Of a stretch of DNA of 64,000 bases, positions 1 to 9,787 are shown one piece after another (position 1 is the first letter of the stretch; every line of letters begins with the position of its first letter). The DNA lies in the NCBI RefSeq assembly GCF_001590925.1, contig NZ_BCTU01000020.1, positions 1 through 64,000 on the forward strand, in the 5' to 3' direction. Source of the stretch: Serratia plymuthica NBRC 102599 (GTDB taxonomy: Bacteria > Pseudomonadota > Gammaproteobacteria > Enterobacterales > Enterobacteriaceae). The notes under the pieces were generated by a model. That model worked only from the letters and a program-made list of their open reading frames with translations, was not told where the DNA came from and did no database searches. A program made the translations under genes and the position numbers.

Positions 1-9
1 AAACCCATA

Positions 10-40
10 AAAAAGGGCAGCCCCAGGGCTGCCCTTTCTT
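10..40 (-). terminator. slyD rho-independent terminator
   Basis: A 12-bp stem (AAAGGGCAGCCC paired with its complement, 12-37) with a two-base loop lies just past the slyD stop. Read on the minus strand it is followed by a T-rich run, as expected of an intrinsic terminator. Confidence 0.85.
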
Positions 41-58
41 GCTATTGCTGCGCCGCGA

Positions 59-649
59 TTAGTGGCAGCCGCAACCGCCGTTACCGCAACCGCCTTTCTT
101 AGCCTGATCATGGTCATGCGCATGGTCATGATCGTGGCCATGACCGCCGCAGCAACCGTCACCGTGCTCGTGGTGGTGATCGTGCTCGCCGTGTACGTGA
201 CCGTGTGCCAGTTCTTCAGCGGTAGCTTCGCGGATCGCGACAACTTCCACGTTGAAGTTCAGGTTCTGACCCGCCAGCATGTGGTTACCGTCAACCACTA
301 CGTGATCGCCGTCCACTTCGGTGATTTCGACCGGAACCGGGCCCTGATCGGTGTCAGCCAGGAAACGCATGCCAACTTCCAACTCGTCAACGCCCATAAA
401 GACGTCTTTCGGCACGCGTTGCACCAGGTTTTCGTCGTAGTTGCCGTACGCATCGTTGGCGCCGACATTAACGTCAAAACGATCGCCTGCTTCGTGGCCT
501 TCGAGTGCTTTTTCCAGACCTGCAATCAGAGAACCATGCCCGTGCAGATAGTCCAGCGGCGCGCTCACCGGAGACTCATCAACCAAAACACCGTCTTCTG
601 TACGTACTTGGTAAGCCAGGCTGACCACCAAGTCTTTTGCTACTTTCAT
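59..649 (-). CDS. slyD: FKBP-type peptidyl-prolyl isomerase / metallochaperone SlyD
   Basis: Cytoplasmic prolyl cis-trans isomerase and chaperone that also binds nickel for hydrogenase maturation. The 196-residue protein shows the FKBP core (about 1-69 and 120-146), split by the insert-in-flap chaperone domain (about 70-119). The tail from about residue 147 is very rich in metal ligands: I count about 15 His and 5 Cys. Start MKVAKDLVVSL matches the family start. It is the last gene before a strong terminator and lies downstream of yheV, the E. coli order (slyD-yheV-kefB-kefG). The low-complexity tail differs between species, so exact metal stoichiometry cannot be read from sequence. Confidence 0.96.
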   Translation of the reverse strand: MKVAKDLVVSLAYQVRTEDGVLVDESPVSAPLDYLHGHGSLIAGLEKALEGHEAGDRFDVNVGANDAYGNYDENLVQRVPKDVFMGVDELEVGMRFLADTDQGPVPVEITEVDGDHVVVDGNHMLAGQNLNFNVEVVAIREATAEELAHGHVHGEHDHHHEHGDGCCGGHGHDHDHAHDHDQAKKGGCGNGGCGCH

Positions 650-773
650 GATATCTCCTACCGTTGGACACTTGGACGCAGCCCATCATCGGGTGCCGCG
701 CCTTTACCGGACAGATTGTATCGGAAATCTGCCCCGCTGTACCCTTCAGCATAAAAAAACGCGCCCGATAACG

Positions 774-977
774 CTACTCCGGATGGAAAATACCGATGAC
801 CTGCTCCTGCGGCCGGACGTGCTTTTCCACCTGTTGTTCGGTCTGCCGCTGGTGATGGCCGCACTTGACGCACTCCACCACTTCGACCTGGTCTTCGCGC
901 CAAACTGCCAGCGTATCCATAGCCTTACAGCTCGGGCAGACCGCCCCGGCGATAAATCTTTTACGTGTTGCGGACAT
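774..977 (-). CDS. yheV: YheV family zinc-ribbon protein
   Basis: Small 67-residue protein with two CxxC knuckles, CPSC at 14-17 and CVKC at 36-39, forming a predicted zinc ribbon. The function of the YheV family is not established. It sits between kefB and slyD on the same strand, 15 bp after the kefB stop, so it is probably cotranscribed with kefGB. The T-run just past its stop (about 752-763 on the minus strand) could be a weak terminator before slyD. Confidence 0.9.
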   Translation of the reverse strand: MSATRKRFIAGAVCPSCKAMDTLAVWREDQVEVVECVKCGHHQRQTEQQVEKHVRPQEQVIGIFHPE

Positions 978-992
978 CTTCTGTGCTCCAAA

Positions 993-2801
993 TTATTCGT
1001 ATTCATCCCAGCCGTCGAACTGGCGACTCTCTTTTTGCATTTCGCGATGAAAAAGTTCTTCAAGCTCGCGCCGCGCCTCTTTCACGCGGGAAATCTGCGC
1101 CACATCGCCATGATGCGGCGGCATCAGTTCACGCAGCATACGCATGTCCAGCCGGCGAAAGTGCTGCTGCGCGCGATAGGCCTGATGAGGATGCATACCC
1201 AATTCCATCAGCGCCTTGCGTCCCAGTTCCAGTGCGCTGGAGAAGGTTTCGCGGCTGAACTGCTTGACCCCGGCTTGCAGCAGTTCGTGCGCCTCCACGC
1301 GGCCGCGTGCGCGCGCCAGGATGCTCAACTCCGGGAAGTGCTGTTGGCACAAACGCACGATTTCCATGGTGTCTTCCGGCTCATTGCAGGTAATTACAAT
1401 CGACTTGGCCTTCGCCGCGCCGGCCGCACGCAGCAGCTCGAGTTCGGTGGCATCGCCGTAATACACTTTGTAGCCGTAGCGACGCAGCACGCCGACCGCG
1501 CTGACATCGCGCTCCAATACGGTAATACGCATCTTGTTGGCCATCAACAGGCGGCCGATCACCTGGCCGAACCGGCCGAAACCGACAATGATCACCTGCG
1601 GATCGTCGTCCTCCACATACGGCGTTTCTTCGTCTTCATCCCGGGCGTTGTAACGGCGGGCCAGGATGCGATCGATAATCTGCATCAGCAGGGGCGTGGT
1701 CATCATCGACAAGGTCACCACCACCAACAGCAAGGCGAGTTGGTCAGACTGCAACACCTTCTGCGCCCCCGCAGCGGAAAACAGCACGAAGGCAAACTCT
1801 CCGCCCTGGCTGAGCACGCCGGCGAACTGCAAACGCACCGAACTGCGCAAGCCAAAGATGCGCGACAGCGAGTACAGCACCCCTGACTTGATCGCCACCA
1901 GCAGCACCACACCCAGCAGCACTTCGACCAGATGGGTATAGAGCACGCCGATATTCAGCGCCATCCCCACCGAGATAAAGAACAGCCCCAGCAGCAGCCC
2001 TTTGAACGGCTCGATGGCAATCTCCAGCTCATGGCGATATTCGCTCTCCGCCAACAGCACACCGGCGATAAAGGTGCCAAGCGCCATCGACAGGCCGAGC
2101 GTATCCATAAACAACGCCGCCCCCAATACCACCAACAGTGCGGCGGCGGTGAAGATTTCGCGCACCCCGGAAGAGGCGATATAGCGGAACAACGGCCGCA
2201 GCAGGAAACGCCCGCCGATCAGCATGCCGCCGAACGCCGCGACCTTGATCGCGATTTCCGCCCAGTCGTCGCTGGTGCCACCGGCGCCGGCCAGGATAGG
2301 GATCAGGGCCAGCGCCGGGATCACCGCCATATCCTGGAACAGCAGCACCGAGAACCCTAACTGGCCGCCTTCATTGCGGTTCATGCCCTTCTCGCGCATC
2401 AGCTGCAACGCCATCGCCGTCGATGACATCGCCAGCCCGATCCCGCCGATAACGGCGGCCTGCCAGGCGAAATGGGTCAGATAAAGCAGCGCCCCCAACA
2501 CCGCGGCGGTGATCAGCACCTGCCCGGCGCCAACGCCAAAGATCGAACGCCGCAGTTCCCAAAGTTTGGTCGGGTTCAGTTCCAGCCCGATGATAAACAT
2601 CAGGAACACCACGCCCAACTCGGAAAAGTGCAGGATCTCATCCACGTCGCGGATGAAGCCCAATCCCCAGGGGCCGATGGCAATACCGGCGATCAGGTAG
2701 CCCAGCACCGCGCCAATCCCCAGGCGGCGGGCGATGGGCACCGTGACCACCGCGGCGAACAGGAACAGCAAAATTGCGGTCAGTAACGTCGAGCCTTCCA
2801 T
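993..2801 (-). CDS. kefB: Glutathione-regulated potassium-efflux system protein KefB
   Basis: Inner-membrane K+/H+ antiporter kept closed by glutathione and opened by glutathione adducts, which protects against electrophiles by acidifying the cytoplasm. About 12 hydrophobic segments span residues 1-380 (Na+/H+ exchanger fold), followed by an RCK/TrkA-N domain with the nucleotide-binding motif GFGRFGQ near residue 403. I chose the ATG at 2801 (MEGSTLL, like E. coli) because GGAGG lies 9 bases upstream of it. A GTG at 2807 is in frame but would sit 3 bases from that ribosome-binding site. It follows the ancillary subunit gene kefG directly. Confidence 0.95.
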   Translation of the reverse strand: MEGSTLLTAILLFLFAAVVTVPIARRLGIGAVLGYLIAGIAIGPWGLGFIRDVDEILHFSELGVVFLMFIIGLELNPTKLWELRRSIFGVGAGQVLITAAVLGALLYLTHFAWQAAVIGGIGLAMSSTAMALQLMREKGMNRNEGGQLGFSVLLFQDMAVIPALALIPILAGAGGTSDDWAEIAIKVAAFGGMLIGGRFLLRPLFRYIASSGVREIFTAAALLVVLGAALFMDTLGLSMALGTFIAGVLLAESEYRHELEIAIEPFKGLLLGLFFISVGMALNIGVLYTHLVEVLLGVVLLVAIKSGVLYSLSRIFGLRSSVRLQFAGVLSQGGEFAFVLFSAAGAQKVLQSDQLALLLVVVTLSMMTTPLLMQIIDRILARRYNARDEDEETPYVEDDDPQVIIVGFGRFGQVIGRLLMANKMRITVLERDVSAVGVLRRYGYKVYYGDATELELLRAAGAAKAKSIVITCNEPEDTMEIVRLCQQHFPELSILARARGRVEAHELLQAGVKQFSRETFSSALELGRKALMELGMHPHQAYRAQQHFRRLDMRMLRELMPPHHGDVAQISRVKEARRELEELFHREMQKESRQFDGWDEYE

Positions 2802-2803
2802 GA

Positions 2804-3358
2804 TCACCTTCCTCCCTGCGGCAACGGGTTACGCAACCAGTCGCCATAGGCCGTAGCGTGGCTTTCCAGCACTTCCGGCTTCTGCCGACGCGCCCAATAC
2901 ACCAGCATCGGCGTCAGCCAGTGCATATGGCACATGGCGGCGGTCAGTTCGAACGGGCGCAGGATATCTTCCATCGGATAACGGTTATAACCGCCGGTGC
3001 GGTAGGCGCCTTCAGGTTCTCCGGTGGTGATCACCGAACGCCAGTATTTGCCCGCCAACGCATTGCCGCCCATACCGCTGGCAAAACCGCGCGACAGCAC
3101 GCGATCCAGCCATTCTTTCAGCAATGCAGGGCAACTGTAGGTATAGAGTGGATGTTGAAAAACAATGACCTGATGTTCACGCAGCAGTTGTTGTTCGTGG
3201 TGAATATCAATAAAAAAGTCAGGATAGTGCGCGTATAAATCGTGCACGGTGACATGTTCCAACTGCTGCGCCGGTCGAAGCAAAACCCGATTCGCGACCG
3301 AGTCATGGGATTCCGGATGGGCATACAGCAGCAAGACCTTGGGCGGCTGCGACATCAT
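2804..3358 (-). CDS. kefG: Glutathione-regulated potassium-efflux ancillary protein KefG
   Basis: Soluble flavodoxin-fold quinone reductase-like subunit that binds KefB and is needed for its full activity. The 184-residue protein begins with the typical beta-strand and phosphate loop [11 protein letters not shown] and carries the family segment [19 protein letters not shown]. Its stop codon overlaps the kefB start region, consistent with translational coupling of channel and ancillary subunit. It is the first gene of the kefG-kefB-yheV run; the divergent gene is yheS, 130 bp away. Confidence 0.94.
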   Translation of the reverse strand: MMSQPPKVLLLYAHPESHDSVANRVLLRPAQQLEHVTVHDLYAHYPDFFIDIHHEQQLLREHQVIVFQHPLYTYSCPALLKEWLDRVLSRGFASGMGGNALAGKYWRSVITTGEPEGAYRTGGYNRYPMEDILRPFELTAAMCHMHWLTPMLVYWARRQKPEVLESHATAYGDWLRNPLPQGGR

Positions 3359-3488
3359 TCCCCTCCAAAGCGTCGTCAGGATAGCGGTTTTCCGTTACCA
3401 TGCTTCGCAAAGACTAATAATAGGACAGTCTGTGTCCTGTTAACTTAGAATCCTCTCAATTTAACATACTCTGAACATACGGCGCTTT

Positions 3489-5402
3489 ATGATTGTATTC
3501 TCCTCGCTACAAATCCGACGCGGCACCCGCGTCCTGTTGGACAACGCCACGGCGACGGTTAATCCAGGTCAGAAAGTCGGCCTGGTGGGTAAAAACGGCT
3601 GCGGCAAATCCACGCTGCTGGCGTTGCTGAAAGGCGAAATCGCCGCGGACGGTGGTACTCACACCTTCCCCACTAACTGGGCGCTGGCCTGGGTCAACCA
3701 GGAAACGCCGGCGCTGGACGTGCCGGCCATTGAGTATGTTATCGACGGCGACCGCGAATTCCGCCAGCTTGAAGCCGAATTGCAATTGGCGAACGAGAAA
3801 AACGACGGCCACGCCATCGCCACGCTGCACGGCAAACTGGACGCCATCGACGCCTGGACCATCCGCTCCCGCGCCGCCAGCCTGCTGCACGGTCTCGGCT
3901 TCTCCAACGAACAACTGCAAAGCCCGGTGCGCGCTTTCTCGGGCGGCTGGCGCATGCGTTTGAACCTGGCGCAGGCGCTGGTCTGCCGTTCCGACCTGCT
4001 GCTGCTCGACGAACCGACCAACCACCTGGATCTGGACGCGGTGATTTGGCTGGAACGCTGGCTGAAGGGCTATCCGGGCACGCTGGTGCTGATTTCCCAC
4101 GACCGCGACTTCCTGGATCCGATCGTCGATAAAATCCTGCATATCGAACAAGAGACCATCAACGAATATACCGGCAACTACTCCTCGTTCGAGCGTCAAC
4201 GCTCGACCAAACTGGCGCAGCAGCAGTCGCTGTATCAGCACCAGCAGGAGAAAGTAGCGCACCTGCAAAGCTATATCGATCGCTTCCGTGCCCAGGCCAC
4301 CAAAGCCAAACAGGCGCAGAGCCGCATTAAAATGCTCGAACGCATGGAGCTTATCGCCCCGGCCCACGTCGATAACCCGTTCAGCTTCAGCTTCCGCCAG
4401 CCGGAAAGCTTGCCGAACCCATTGCTGCGCATGGAGAAGGTCAGCGCCGGCTACGGCGAAAAAGTGATCCTGAAATCGATCAAGCTCAACCTGGTGCCCG
4501 GTTCGCGCATTGGCCTGCTGGGCCGTAATGGCGCCGGTAAATCTACCTTGATCAAAATGCTGGCCGGCTCGCTGGAACCGCTGAGCGGTGAGATTGGCCT
4601 GGCGAAGGGCATCAAACTGGGCTACTTCGCCCAGCATCAGTTGGAGTTCTTGCGCGCCGACGAATCGCCGCTGCAACACCTGAGCCGCATCGCTCCCCGG
4701 GTGCTGGAACAGCAACTGCGCGACTACCTGGGCGGTTTCGGCTTCCAGGGCGACAAGGTCACCGAGGCCACCGAGCGTTTCTCCGGCGGCGAAAAGGCGC
4801 GGCTGGTGCTGGCGCTGATCGTCTGGCAGCGCCCTAACCTGCTGCTGCTCGACGAACCGACCAACCACCTGGATCTGGACATGCGCCAGGCGTTGACCGA
4901 AGCGCTGATCGATTTCGAAGGCGCACTGGTGGTGGTCTCGCACGACCGCCATCTGCTGCGCTCCACCACCGACGACCTCTATCTGGTGCACGATGGCCAG
5001 GTCGAAGTTTTCGAAGGCGATCTGGACGACTACCAGCAATGGCTGAGCGATCTGCAACGGCAGGAAAACCAGCAGGATGCGCCGGAGAAAGAAAACAACG
5101 GCAACAGCGCACAGGCGCGTAAAGATCAGAAACGTCGCGAAGCCGAATTCCGCACCCAGACTCAGCCGCTGCGCAAGCAAATCGCCAAGCTGGAACAGCA
5201 GATGGAAAAACTGGGCGCCGAACTGGCGGCGGTAGAAGAGAAACTGGCGGACTCTGCGCTGTATGACATCAGCCGCAAGGCCGATCTGACCGAGTGCCTG
5301 CAAAAACAAAGCCAGACCAAATCCGCTCTGGAAGAGACGGAAATGACCTGGCTGGATGCGCAGGAGCAGTTGGAACAGCTGACAAACGAGTTTGAATTGT
5401 AG
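3489..5402 (+). CDS. yheS: ABC-F family ATPase YheS
   Basis: Soluble ribosome-associated ATPase of the ABC-F family, without membrane domains; members act on translating ribosomes. The 637-residue protein has two ABC cassettes. The first has Walker A GKNGCGKST near residue 35, signature FSGGWRMRL near 152, and Walker B LLLLDEPTNHLDLD. The second has GRNGAGKST near 345, FSGGEKARL near 433, and a second copy of the same Walker B. Between them is the charged linker diagnostic of ABC-F; the C terminus (about 540-637) is a predicted coiled coil. It converges on tauD with 26 bp between, containing a short GC hairpin. Confidence 0.95.
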   Translation: MIVFSSLQIRRGTRVLLDNATATVNPGQKVGLVGKNGCGKSTLLALLKGEIAADGGTHTFPTNWALAWVNQETPALDVPAIEYVIDGDREFRQLEAELQLANEKNDGHAIATLHGKLDAIDAWTIRSRAASLLHGLGFSNEQLQSPVRAFSGGWRMRLNLAQALVCRSDLLLLDEPTNHLDLDAVIWLERWLKGYPGTLVLISHDRDFLDPIVDKILHIEQETINEYTGNYSSFERQRSTKLAQQQSLYQHQQEKVAHLQSYIDRFRAQATKAKQAQSRIKMLERMELIAPAHVDNPFSFSFRQPESLPNPLLRMEKVSAGYGEKVILKSIKLNLVPGSRIGLLGRNGAGKSTLIKMLAGSLEPLSGEIGLAKGIKLGYFAQHQLEFLRADESPLQHLSRIAPRVLEQQLRDYLGGFGFQGDKVTEATERFSGGEKARLVLALIVWQRPNLLLLDEPTNHLDLDMRQALTEALIDFEGALVVVSHDRHLLRSTTDDLYLVHDGQVEVFEGDLDDYQQWLSDLQRQENQQDAPEKENNGNSAQARKDQKRREAEFRTQTQPLRKQIAKLEQQMEKLGAELAAVEEKLADSALYDISRKADLTECLQKQSQTKSALEETEMTWLDAQEQLEQLTNEFEL

Positions 5403-5428
5403 GAGCGCAGCACGCTGCGCCCACGGCT

Positions 5429-6277
5429 TCACGCCTTGTAAAAAGGTTTATCTCCTAAAATGGTCGCACGGTGCATGATGCGCCGCTGCGGCAGGTAATC
5501 CGCGTTGGCGTAATGCTGCGTCACGCGGTTATCCCAGATCGCGATGTCATCCTCCTGCCAGCGCCAGCGCACCTGGAATTCCGGCTTGGTAATGTGGGCA
5601 AACAGGAAGTTCAGCAATGCCTCGCTCTCCTTCGGCGCCAGATCCACAATCCGCGTAGTGAAACCTTCATTGACGAACAGTGCCTGCCGCCCGCTTACCG
5701 GATGGGTGCGCACCACCGGGTGCAGCAGCGGCGGGTTTTTCTGCTTCGCCACCTGCCAGCGCTGGTGCTCCTCGTCGCTCGACAAATGCTTATGCTCCGG
5801 GAATGACTTGGCGAAGTCATGTTCCGCCTTCAACCCGGCCAGCAGTTGCCGGAAGGGGTCAGACAAGGCTTCATAGGCCGCGATGCCGCTGGCCCACAAG
5901 GTATCGCCACCGAAAGACGGCAATGTCTTCGCCGCCAGTATCGCCCCTTGCGGCGGGTTTTCGATAAAGGTGACGTCGGTATGCCAGTTGTCGTTGTCCG
6001 GCGGGTTATCGTCATGAGTATCCAGCACGATGATCTCTTCCACGTCGGTGGCGTGCGGGTAAACCGGATGGATGTGCAGATCGCCGAAGCGCCCGGCCAA
6101 ATCACGCTGCTGCAGCGGTGTGATCGGCTGATTGCGGAAGAACAGCACCTGGTGTTTGAGCAATGCATGGTAAAGCTGCTCAAACTGGCCGTCGCCCAAC
6201 GGCCGCGCCAGTACGACGTTTTCCACCAACGCGCCGATGTAGGGCCCCAGCGGGGTAATCTTCAGACGTTCGTTCAT
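5429..6277 (-). CDS. tauD: Taurine dioxygenase TauD
   Basis: Fe(II)/2-oxoglutarate-dependent dioxygenase that splits taurine to sulfite and aminoacetaldehyde, releasing sulfur for growth under sulfate limitation. The iron ligands are visible: WHTD (His99, Asp101) and TQHYA near the C terminus. The start [15 protein letters not shown] aligns with the E. coli N terminus; an in-frame ATG 18 bases upstream would lie inside tauC. The chosen ATG overlaps the tauC stop as ATGA, so translation is probably coupled. Last gene of tauABCD; 282 residues, a normal length. Confidence 0.96.
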   Translation of the reverse strand: MNERLKITPLGPYIGALVENVVLARPLGDGQFEQLYHALLKHQVLFFRNQPITPLQQRDLAGRFGDLHIHPVYPHATDVEEIIVLDTHDDNPPDNDNWHTDVTFIENPPQGAILAAKTLPSFGGDTLWASGIAAYEALSDPFRQLLAGLKAEHDFAKSFPEHKHLSSDEEHQRWQVAKQKNPPLLHPVVRTHPVSGRQALFVNEGFTTRIVDLAPKESEALLNFLFAHITKPEFQVRWRWQEDDIAIWDNRVTQHYANADYLPQRRIMHRATILGDKPFYKA

Positions 6278-7110
6278 TGCTGTACTCCATGCCACGGGGT
6301 CAATCGGCGCTGCAAGGCGCGCAGCCCCAGCTCCAGCCCAAATGCAATAATCGCAATCACGCCGATCCCGGCCAACACCACGTCGGTGGCCAGAAACTCA
6401 CCGGCGGACTGCACCATAAATCCCAGACCACGCGTAGCGGCGATCAGTTCGGCTGCCACCAGCGTCGACCAACCGACGCCCAGCCCAATGCGGATACCGG
6501 TCAAAATCTCCGGCAGTGCGCTCGGCAGCACCACAAAACGCAGCACCTGCCAGCGGTTGGCGCCTAAAGCGCGAGCGGCACGCACCCGTACCTGTGCCAC
6601 GCTGCGCACGCCGGCGACGGCAGACAGCGCAACCGGGGCGAAGATCGCCAGGTAAATAAGCAGAATTTTCGAGGTTTCGCCGATGCCGAACCAAATCACC
6701 ATCAGCGGCAGATAGGCCAGCGGTGGCACCGGGCGGTAAATCTCAATCAGCGGGTCGAGAATGCCGCGCACCGTGTCGTTCAGCCCCATGGCGATACCCA
6801 CCGGAACGCCGATAATCACCGCCGCCAGCAGCGCCACCAGAATGCGTCCCAGGCTGGCCGCCAGATGTTGCCACAGCGTAGCGTCCATAAAGCCCTGCGG
6901 GCTGGCGATGACCAGCAACTGGTGCAACACCTGCTGCGGCGCAGGTAGAAATAGCGGGCTGATCAGGTTCAGTGCGGTCACGCCCCACCAGACAGCCAAT
7001 ACCACCAGCAAGGTGACGCCGCTCAGCAACAGGTTGCGCGGTATGCGAAAACGGCGCGGCGCCGCAATCTGCGGCTGGGCAACCTCTTTGAGGGCGGAAT
7101 GCAGGCTCAT
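6274..7110 (-). CDS. tauC: Taurine ABC transporter permease TauC
   Basis: Inner-membrane permease of the taurine importer, which works with TauA (periplasmic) and TauB (ATPase). The 278-residue protein has about six membrane segments, starting near residue 28 ([18 protein letters not shown]), and the binding-protein-dependent permease region around [19 protein letters not shown]. The start overlaps the tauB stop by 4 bases and the stop overlaps the tauD start by 4 bases, so tauB-C-D are tightly coupled. Confidence 0.95.
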   Translation of the reverse strand: MSLHSALKEVAQPQIAAPRRFRIPRNLLLSGVTLLVVLAVWWGVTALNLISPLFLPAPQQVLHQLLVIASPQGFMDATLWQHLAASLGRILVALLAAVIIGVPVGIAMGLNDTVRGILDPLIEIYRPVPPLAYLPLMVIWFGIGETSKILLIYLAIFAPVALSAVAGVRSVAQVRVRAARALGANRWQVLRFVVLPSALPEILTGIRIGLGVGWSTLVAAELIAATRGLGFMVQSAGEFLATDVVLAGIGVIAIIAFGLELGLRALQRRLTPWHGVQQ

Positions 7111-7874
7111 AGCAATGCCTCGCGCTGTTGGAACACTTTGCCCAGCACATATTCGCGCTGCGCGATAAATTCAGGATCGGATTTGATCGACCGACATGCC
7201 TCGCCGTTGGCGTAGCGCTGGCCGAAGTTCAGCGAAAGGCGCTCCACCACCTGCCCCGGCCCCGGCGACAACAGCAACAGTTCGCTGGCGAGGAAAACCG
7301 CCTCTTCAATATCGTGGGTGATCAGCAATACCTGCTTGCCGGTATCACGCCAAATGGTCAGCAGCAGTTCCTGCATCTGCTCGCGGGTGAAAGCATCCAG
7401 CGCGCCAAACGGCTCGTCCAGCAGCAGCAAGCGCGGATCGGCGGCCAGCGCACGGGCAATGCCCACCCGCTGGCGCATGCCGCCGGAAAGTTGCCAGATA
7501 AAGTGCTGTTCGTAACCCGCCAACCCCACGCGTTGCAACATCTGCTGCGCCACCTCGCGGCGCTGCTGCTTGCCGATACCGGCCAACTGCAGGCCAAACT
7601 CGACGTTATCCACCACGTTGCGCCACGGAAGTAAACCCTCATGCTGGAACACCACGCCCCGCTCGGCTCCCGGGCCGTTAACGGACGTTCCATCCAGCGT
7701 GATGCTGCCAGCTGAAGGCTCGATAAACCCGGCGATCAAATTCAGCAGCGTGGTTTTGCCGCAGCCCGACGGGCCGAGCACCACCACCAGTTGCCCGGCG
7801 GCAATCTGGAACGAGACGTCGCGCAGTGCGGGGCGCCCCTGGTAGTCTGCTGAAAGATGGTTAACGTTTAGCAT
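7107..7874 (-). CDS. tauB: Taurine ABC transporter ATP-binding protein TauB
   Basis: ATPase subunit that powers taurine import. The 255-residue protein carries Walker [10 protein letters not shown] near residue 37, ABC signature [15 protein letters not shown] near 130, Walker [13 protein letters not shown] near 150 and the switch histidine in [11 protein letters not shown] strong ribosome-binding site (AGGGGAG) precedes the ATG. It follows tauA after 9 bp. Close relatives SsuB (alkanesulfonates) share these motifs; the adjacent tauD decides the substrate. Confidence 0.95.
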   Translation of the reverse strand: MLNVNHLSADYQGRPALRDVSFQIAAGQLVVVLGPSGCGKTTLLNLIAGFIEPSAGSITLDGTSVNGPGAERGVVFQHEGLLPWRNVVDNVEFGLQLAGIGKQQRREVAQQMLQRVGLAGYEQHFIWQLSGGMRQRVGIARALAADPRLLLLDEPFGALDAFTREQMQELLLTIWRDTGKQVLLITHDIEEAVFLASELLLLSPGPGQVVERLSLNFGQRYANGEACRSIKSDPEFIAQREYVLGKVFQQREALL

Positions 7875-7883
7875 GCGGCTCCC

Positions 7884-8879
7884 CTACGACTGCGGCGCAG
7901 CCTGCACCTGTTTCACAAAGCGGTCGGTCACATAGGCGCTGTAATCGCTGTCGACCTGCGGGATTTTGCCCTGCTGTTTGAGGAACTCGGCGGTATCGCG
8001 AATCGCCTTGTCCACCGGCTGACCAAGCTGAGTAATCTGCTCAGACACCGGCAGATAGGTGTTGCCCTTCACCAGCACCGGCACCTGATCCTCGGGCACG
8101 CCACTCAGACGGGACAGCGTGCCGAGATTGCTTTTGTCTTTCAGCCATTGCTCCGGCTGTGCCAGATAGGCTTTCTGGGCATTCAACGCGCTGGCGGCAA
8201 AGGCGGTCACCACCTCCGGGTGTTTTTCGGCGAAGTCCTTGCGCACCACCCAGACGTCGAGCGTCGGCGCCCCCCACTCCCCAACCTGTGCGGAATCGGT
8301 CAGGACCTTGCCCTGTTTGGCCAGCTCGTTGACCACCGGCGCCCAGACGTAGGCACCGTCGATATCACCGCGCTGCCAGGCGGCGGCGATGGCCGGCGGC
8401 TGCAGATTGAGGATCTTGACCTGTTCAGGCTTGATGCCCCAATGCTTGAGAGAAGCCAGCAGGCTATAGTGGGTGGTGGAGATAAACGGCACCGCAATGC
8501 GTTTACCGATCAGATCCTGCGGGCCTTTAATCTCCTTCTTCACCACCAGCGCTTCGGAACTGCCGAGCTGCGAGGCGATCAGGAACACTTCGATAGGGAG
8601 TTTCTGGCTGGCGGCCACCGCCAGTGGGCTGGAGCCGATATTGCCGATCTGCACATCGCCGGAAGCCAGTGCGCGCAACACGCTGGAGCCGCTGTCGAAT
8701 TTGCGCCAGTCAACGGTGGCACCGGACTGCTTGGCAAAGCTGTTTTCCGCCTGCGCCACTTTGGCCGGTTCCGCCGAGGTTTGATACGCCACGGTAACGT
8801 CGACCGCCTGCGCACTGGCCGCGCCGAGCGATAACACCAGCAGCGTTACGCCGCGTAATGAAAAGAGTTTGCTCGCCAT
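7884..8879 (-). CDS. tauA: Taurine-binding periplasmic protein TauA
   Basis: Substrate-binding component of the taurine importer. The 331-residue precursor begins with a Sec signal peptide (hydrophobic segment about 8-24, cleavage expected after AQA at about 26). The mature start VDVTVAYQTSAEPAKVAQ and the segments FDSGSSVLRALASGDVQIGN and AVPFISTTHYSLLA match E. coli TauA closely. The ATG follows GGAG by 6 bases. First gene of tauABCD; in E. coli the operon needs Cbl and CysB under sulfur starvation. I could not define a Cbl site here beyond a very AT-rich stretch at about 8935-8990. Confidence 0.96.
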   Translation of the reverse strand: MASKLFSLRGVTLLVLSLGAASAQAVDVTVAYQTSAEPAKVAQAENSFAKQSGATVDWRKFDSGSSVLRALASGDVQIGNIGSSPLAVAASQKLPIEVFLIASQLGSSEALVVKKEIKGPQDLIGKRIAVPFISTTHYSLLASLKHWGIKPEQVKILNLQPPAIAAAWQRGDIDGAYVWAPVVNELAKQGKVLTDSAQVGEWGAPTLDVWVVRKDFAEKHPEVVTAFAASALNAQKAYLAQPEQWLKDKSNLGTLSRLSGVPEDQVPVLVKGNTYLPVSEQITQLGQPVDKAIRDTAEFLKQQGKIPQVDSDYSAYVTDRFVKQVQAAPQS

Positions 8880-8994
8880 GATCCGCTCCGTTGATAAAAG
8901 TCTGTTCAGTTGTTGACAGTTTTATCCGAGCGGTGACGAGCAATAAAAGAATAAAAAAAACCTCGTTATTACCTTGAGGAATATGCCATGACAT

Positions 8995-9777
8995 TCAGAG
9001 CGATAACTCACCCCGTATAAACGTCCGTGCATAACCGCCGAGCAGCGTGCGATCGCCTTTCCATTCGCAAAACAGCTCACCGCCGCGGGCGGAAATCTGC
9101 CGGGCATGCAGCTTATGACGCCCCAGGCGTGCAGCCCAATAAGGTGCCAGCGTGCAGTGCGCAGAGCCGGTCACCGGGTCTTCACCGCCGTCGAGGGTAA
9201 AATAACGCGAGACAAAATCTACCTTTTTACCCGGGGCACTGACGATGACCGCACGGCCGGCCAGCGCGATTAACGCCGGGATGTCCGGCTGCAACGCCCG
9301 CACCTGGGCTTCATTTTCCAGCAGCACCAACAACGCGGTGGCCTGCCACACGTCCTGCGGTTTCACGCCGAGCAGCGCCGCCAGCCCAGCCGGTTCTGCC
9401 ACCTTTTGCGGCAATCGTGAAGGGAAATCCAGGATCAACCGTTCGCCGTCGGCGGCATCACGCTTAACGTACAGCTCACCGCCGGCCGAGCGAAACCGGA
9501 TATCCTGTAGCGCCGGATTCACCGCGCTGAACATCACATGCGCCGCCGCCAGCGTGCCGTGGCCGCAGAGATCCACCTCACGCTGCGGGGTGAACCAGCG
9601 AATAGCCGACATGTCGCCATCGTCCCAGACAAAGCTGGTTTCCGGCAGGCACAGCTCATTGGCAATGGCCTGCATCTCGGCAGTCGACAAGGGTTGCTTC
9701 AGCAGGCATACGCCCGCCGGATTGCCACGTAAGCCTTCGCCGGTAAACGCCACTACGTGGAAGTAATTTTCCATCAT
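8995..9777 (-). CDS. PhzF-family isomerase/epimerase-like protein
   Basis: Member of the PhzF family (diaminopimelate epimerase-like fold, as in YddE, YHI9 and PhzF). Family hallmarks are present: the GNPAGV loop near residue 18, ETSFVW with the family catalytic glutamate near 43, and the paired half-motifs DLCGHGTLAAAH near 70 and GEDPVTGSAHCTLAPYW near 205. The protein has 260 residues. I placed the start at the ATG at 9777 because AAGGAA lies 6 bases upstream; a second ATG follows immediately. The substrate is unknown, and no phenazine genes are nearby. It is 10 bp downstream of a LysE-family exporter gene and probably cotranscribed with it. Confidence 0.85.
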   Translation of the reverse strand: MMENYFHVVAFTGEGLRGNPAGVCLLKQPLSTAEMQAIANELCLPETSFVWDDGDMSAIRWFTPQREVDLCGHGTLAAAHVMFSAVNPALQDIRFRSAGGELYVKRDAADGERLILDFPSRLPQKVAEPAGLAALLGVKPQDVWQATALLVLLENEAQVRALQPDIPALIALAGRAVIVSAPGKKVDFVSRYFTLDGGEDPVTGSAHCTLAPYWAARLGRHKLHARQISARGGELFCEWKGDRTLLGGYARTFIRGELSL

Positions 9778-9787
9778 CCGCAATTCC

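Noticed and set aside
3507-5432. 641-codon open frame antisense to yheS
   Set aside because: It is the mirror of a GC-rich gene with strong codon bias; the protein is Gln/Arg/Val-rich without known motifs, and the sense frame carries two full ABC cassettes.
8953-8979. Possible terminator of the PhzF-family gene (CCTC/GAGG with T8)
   Set aside because: The stem is only 4 bp; the T-run alone is not enough to call it.
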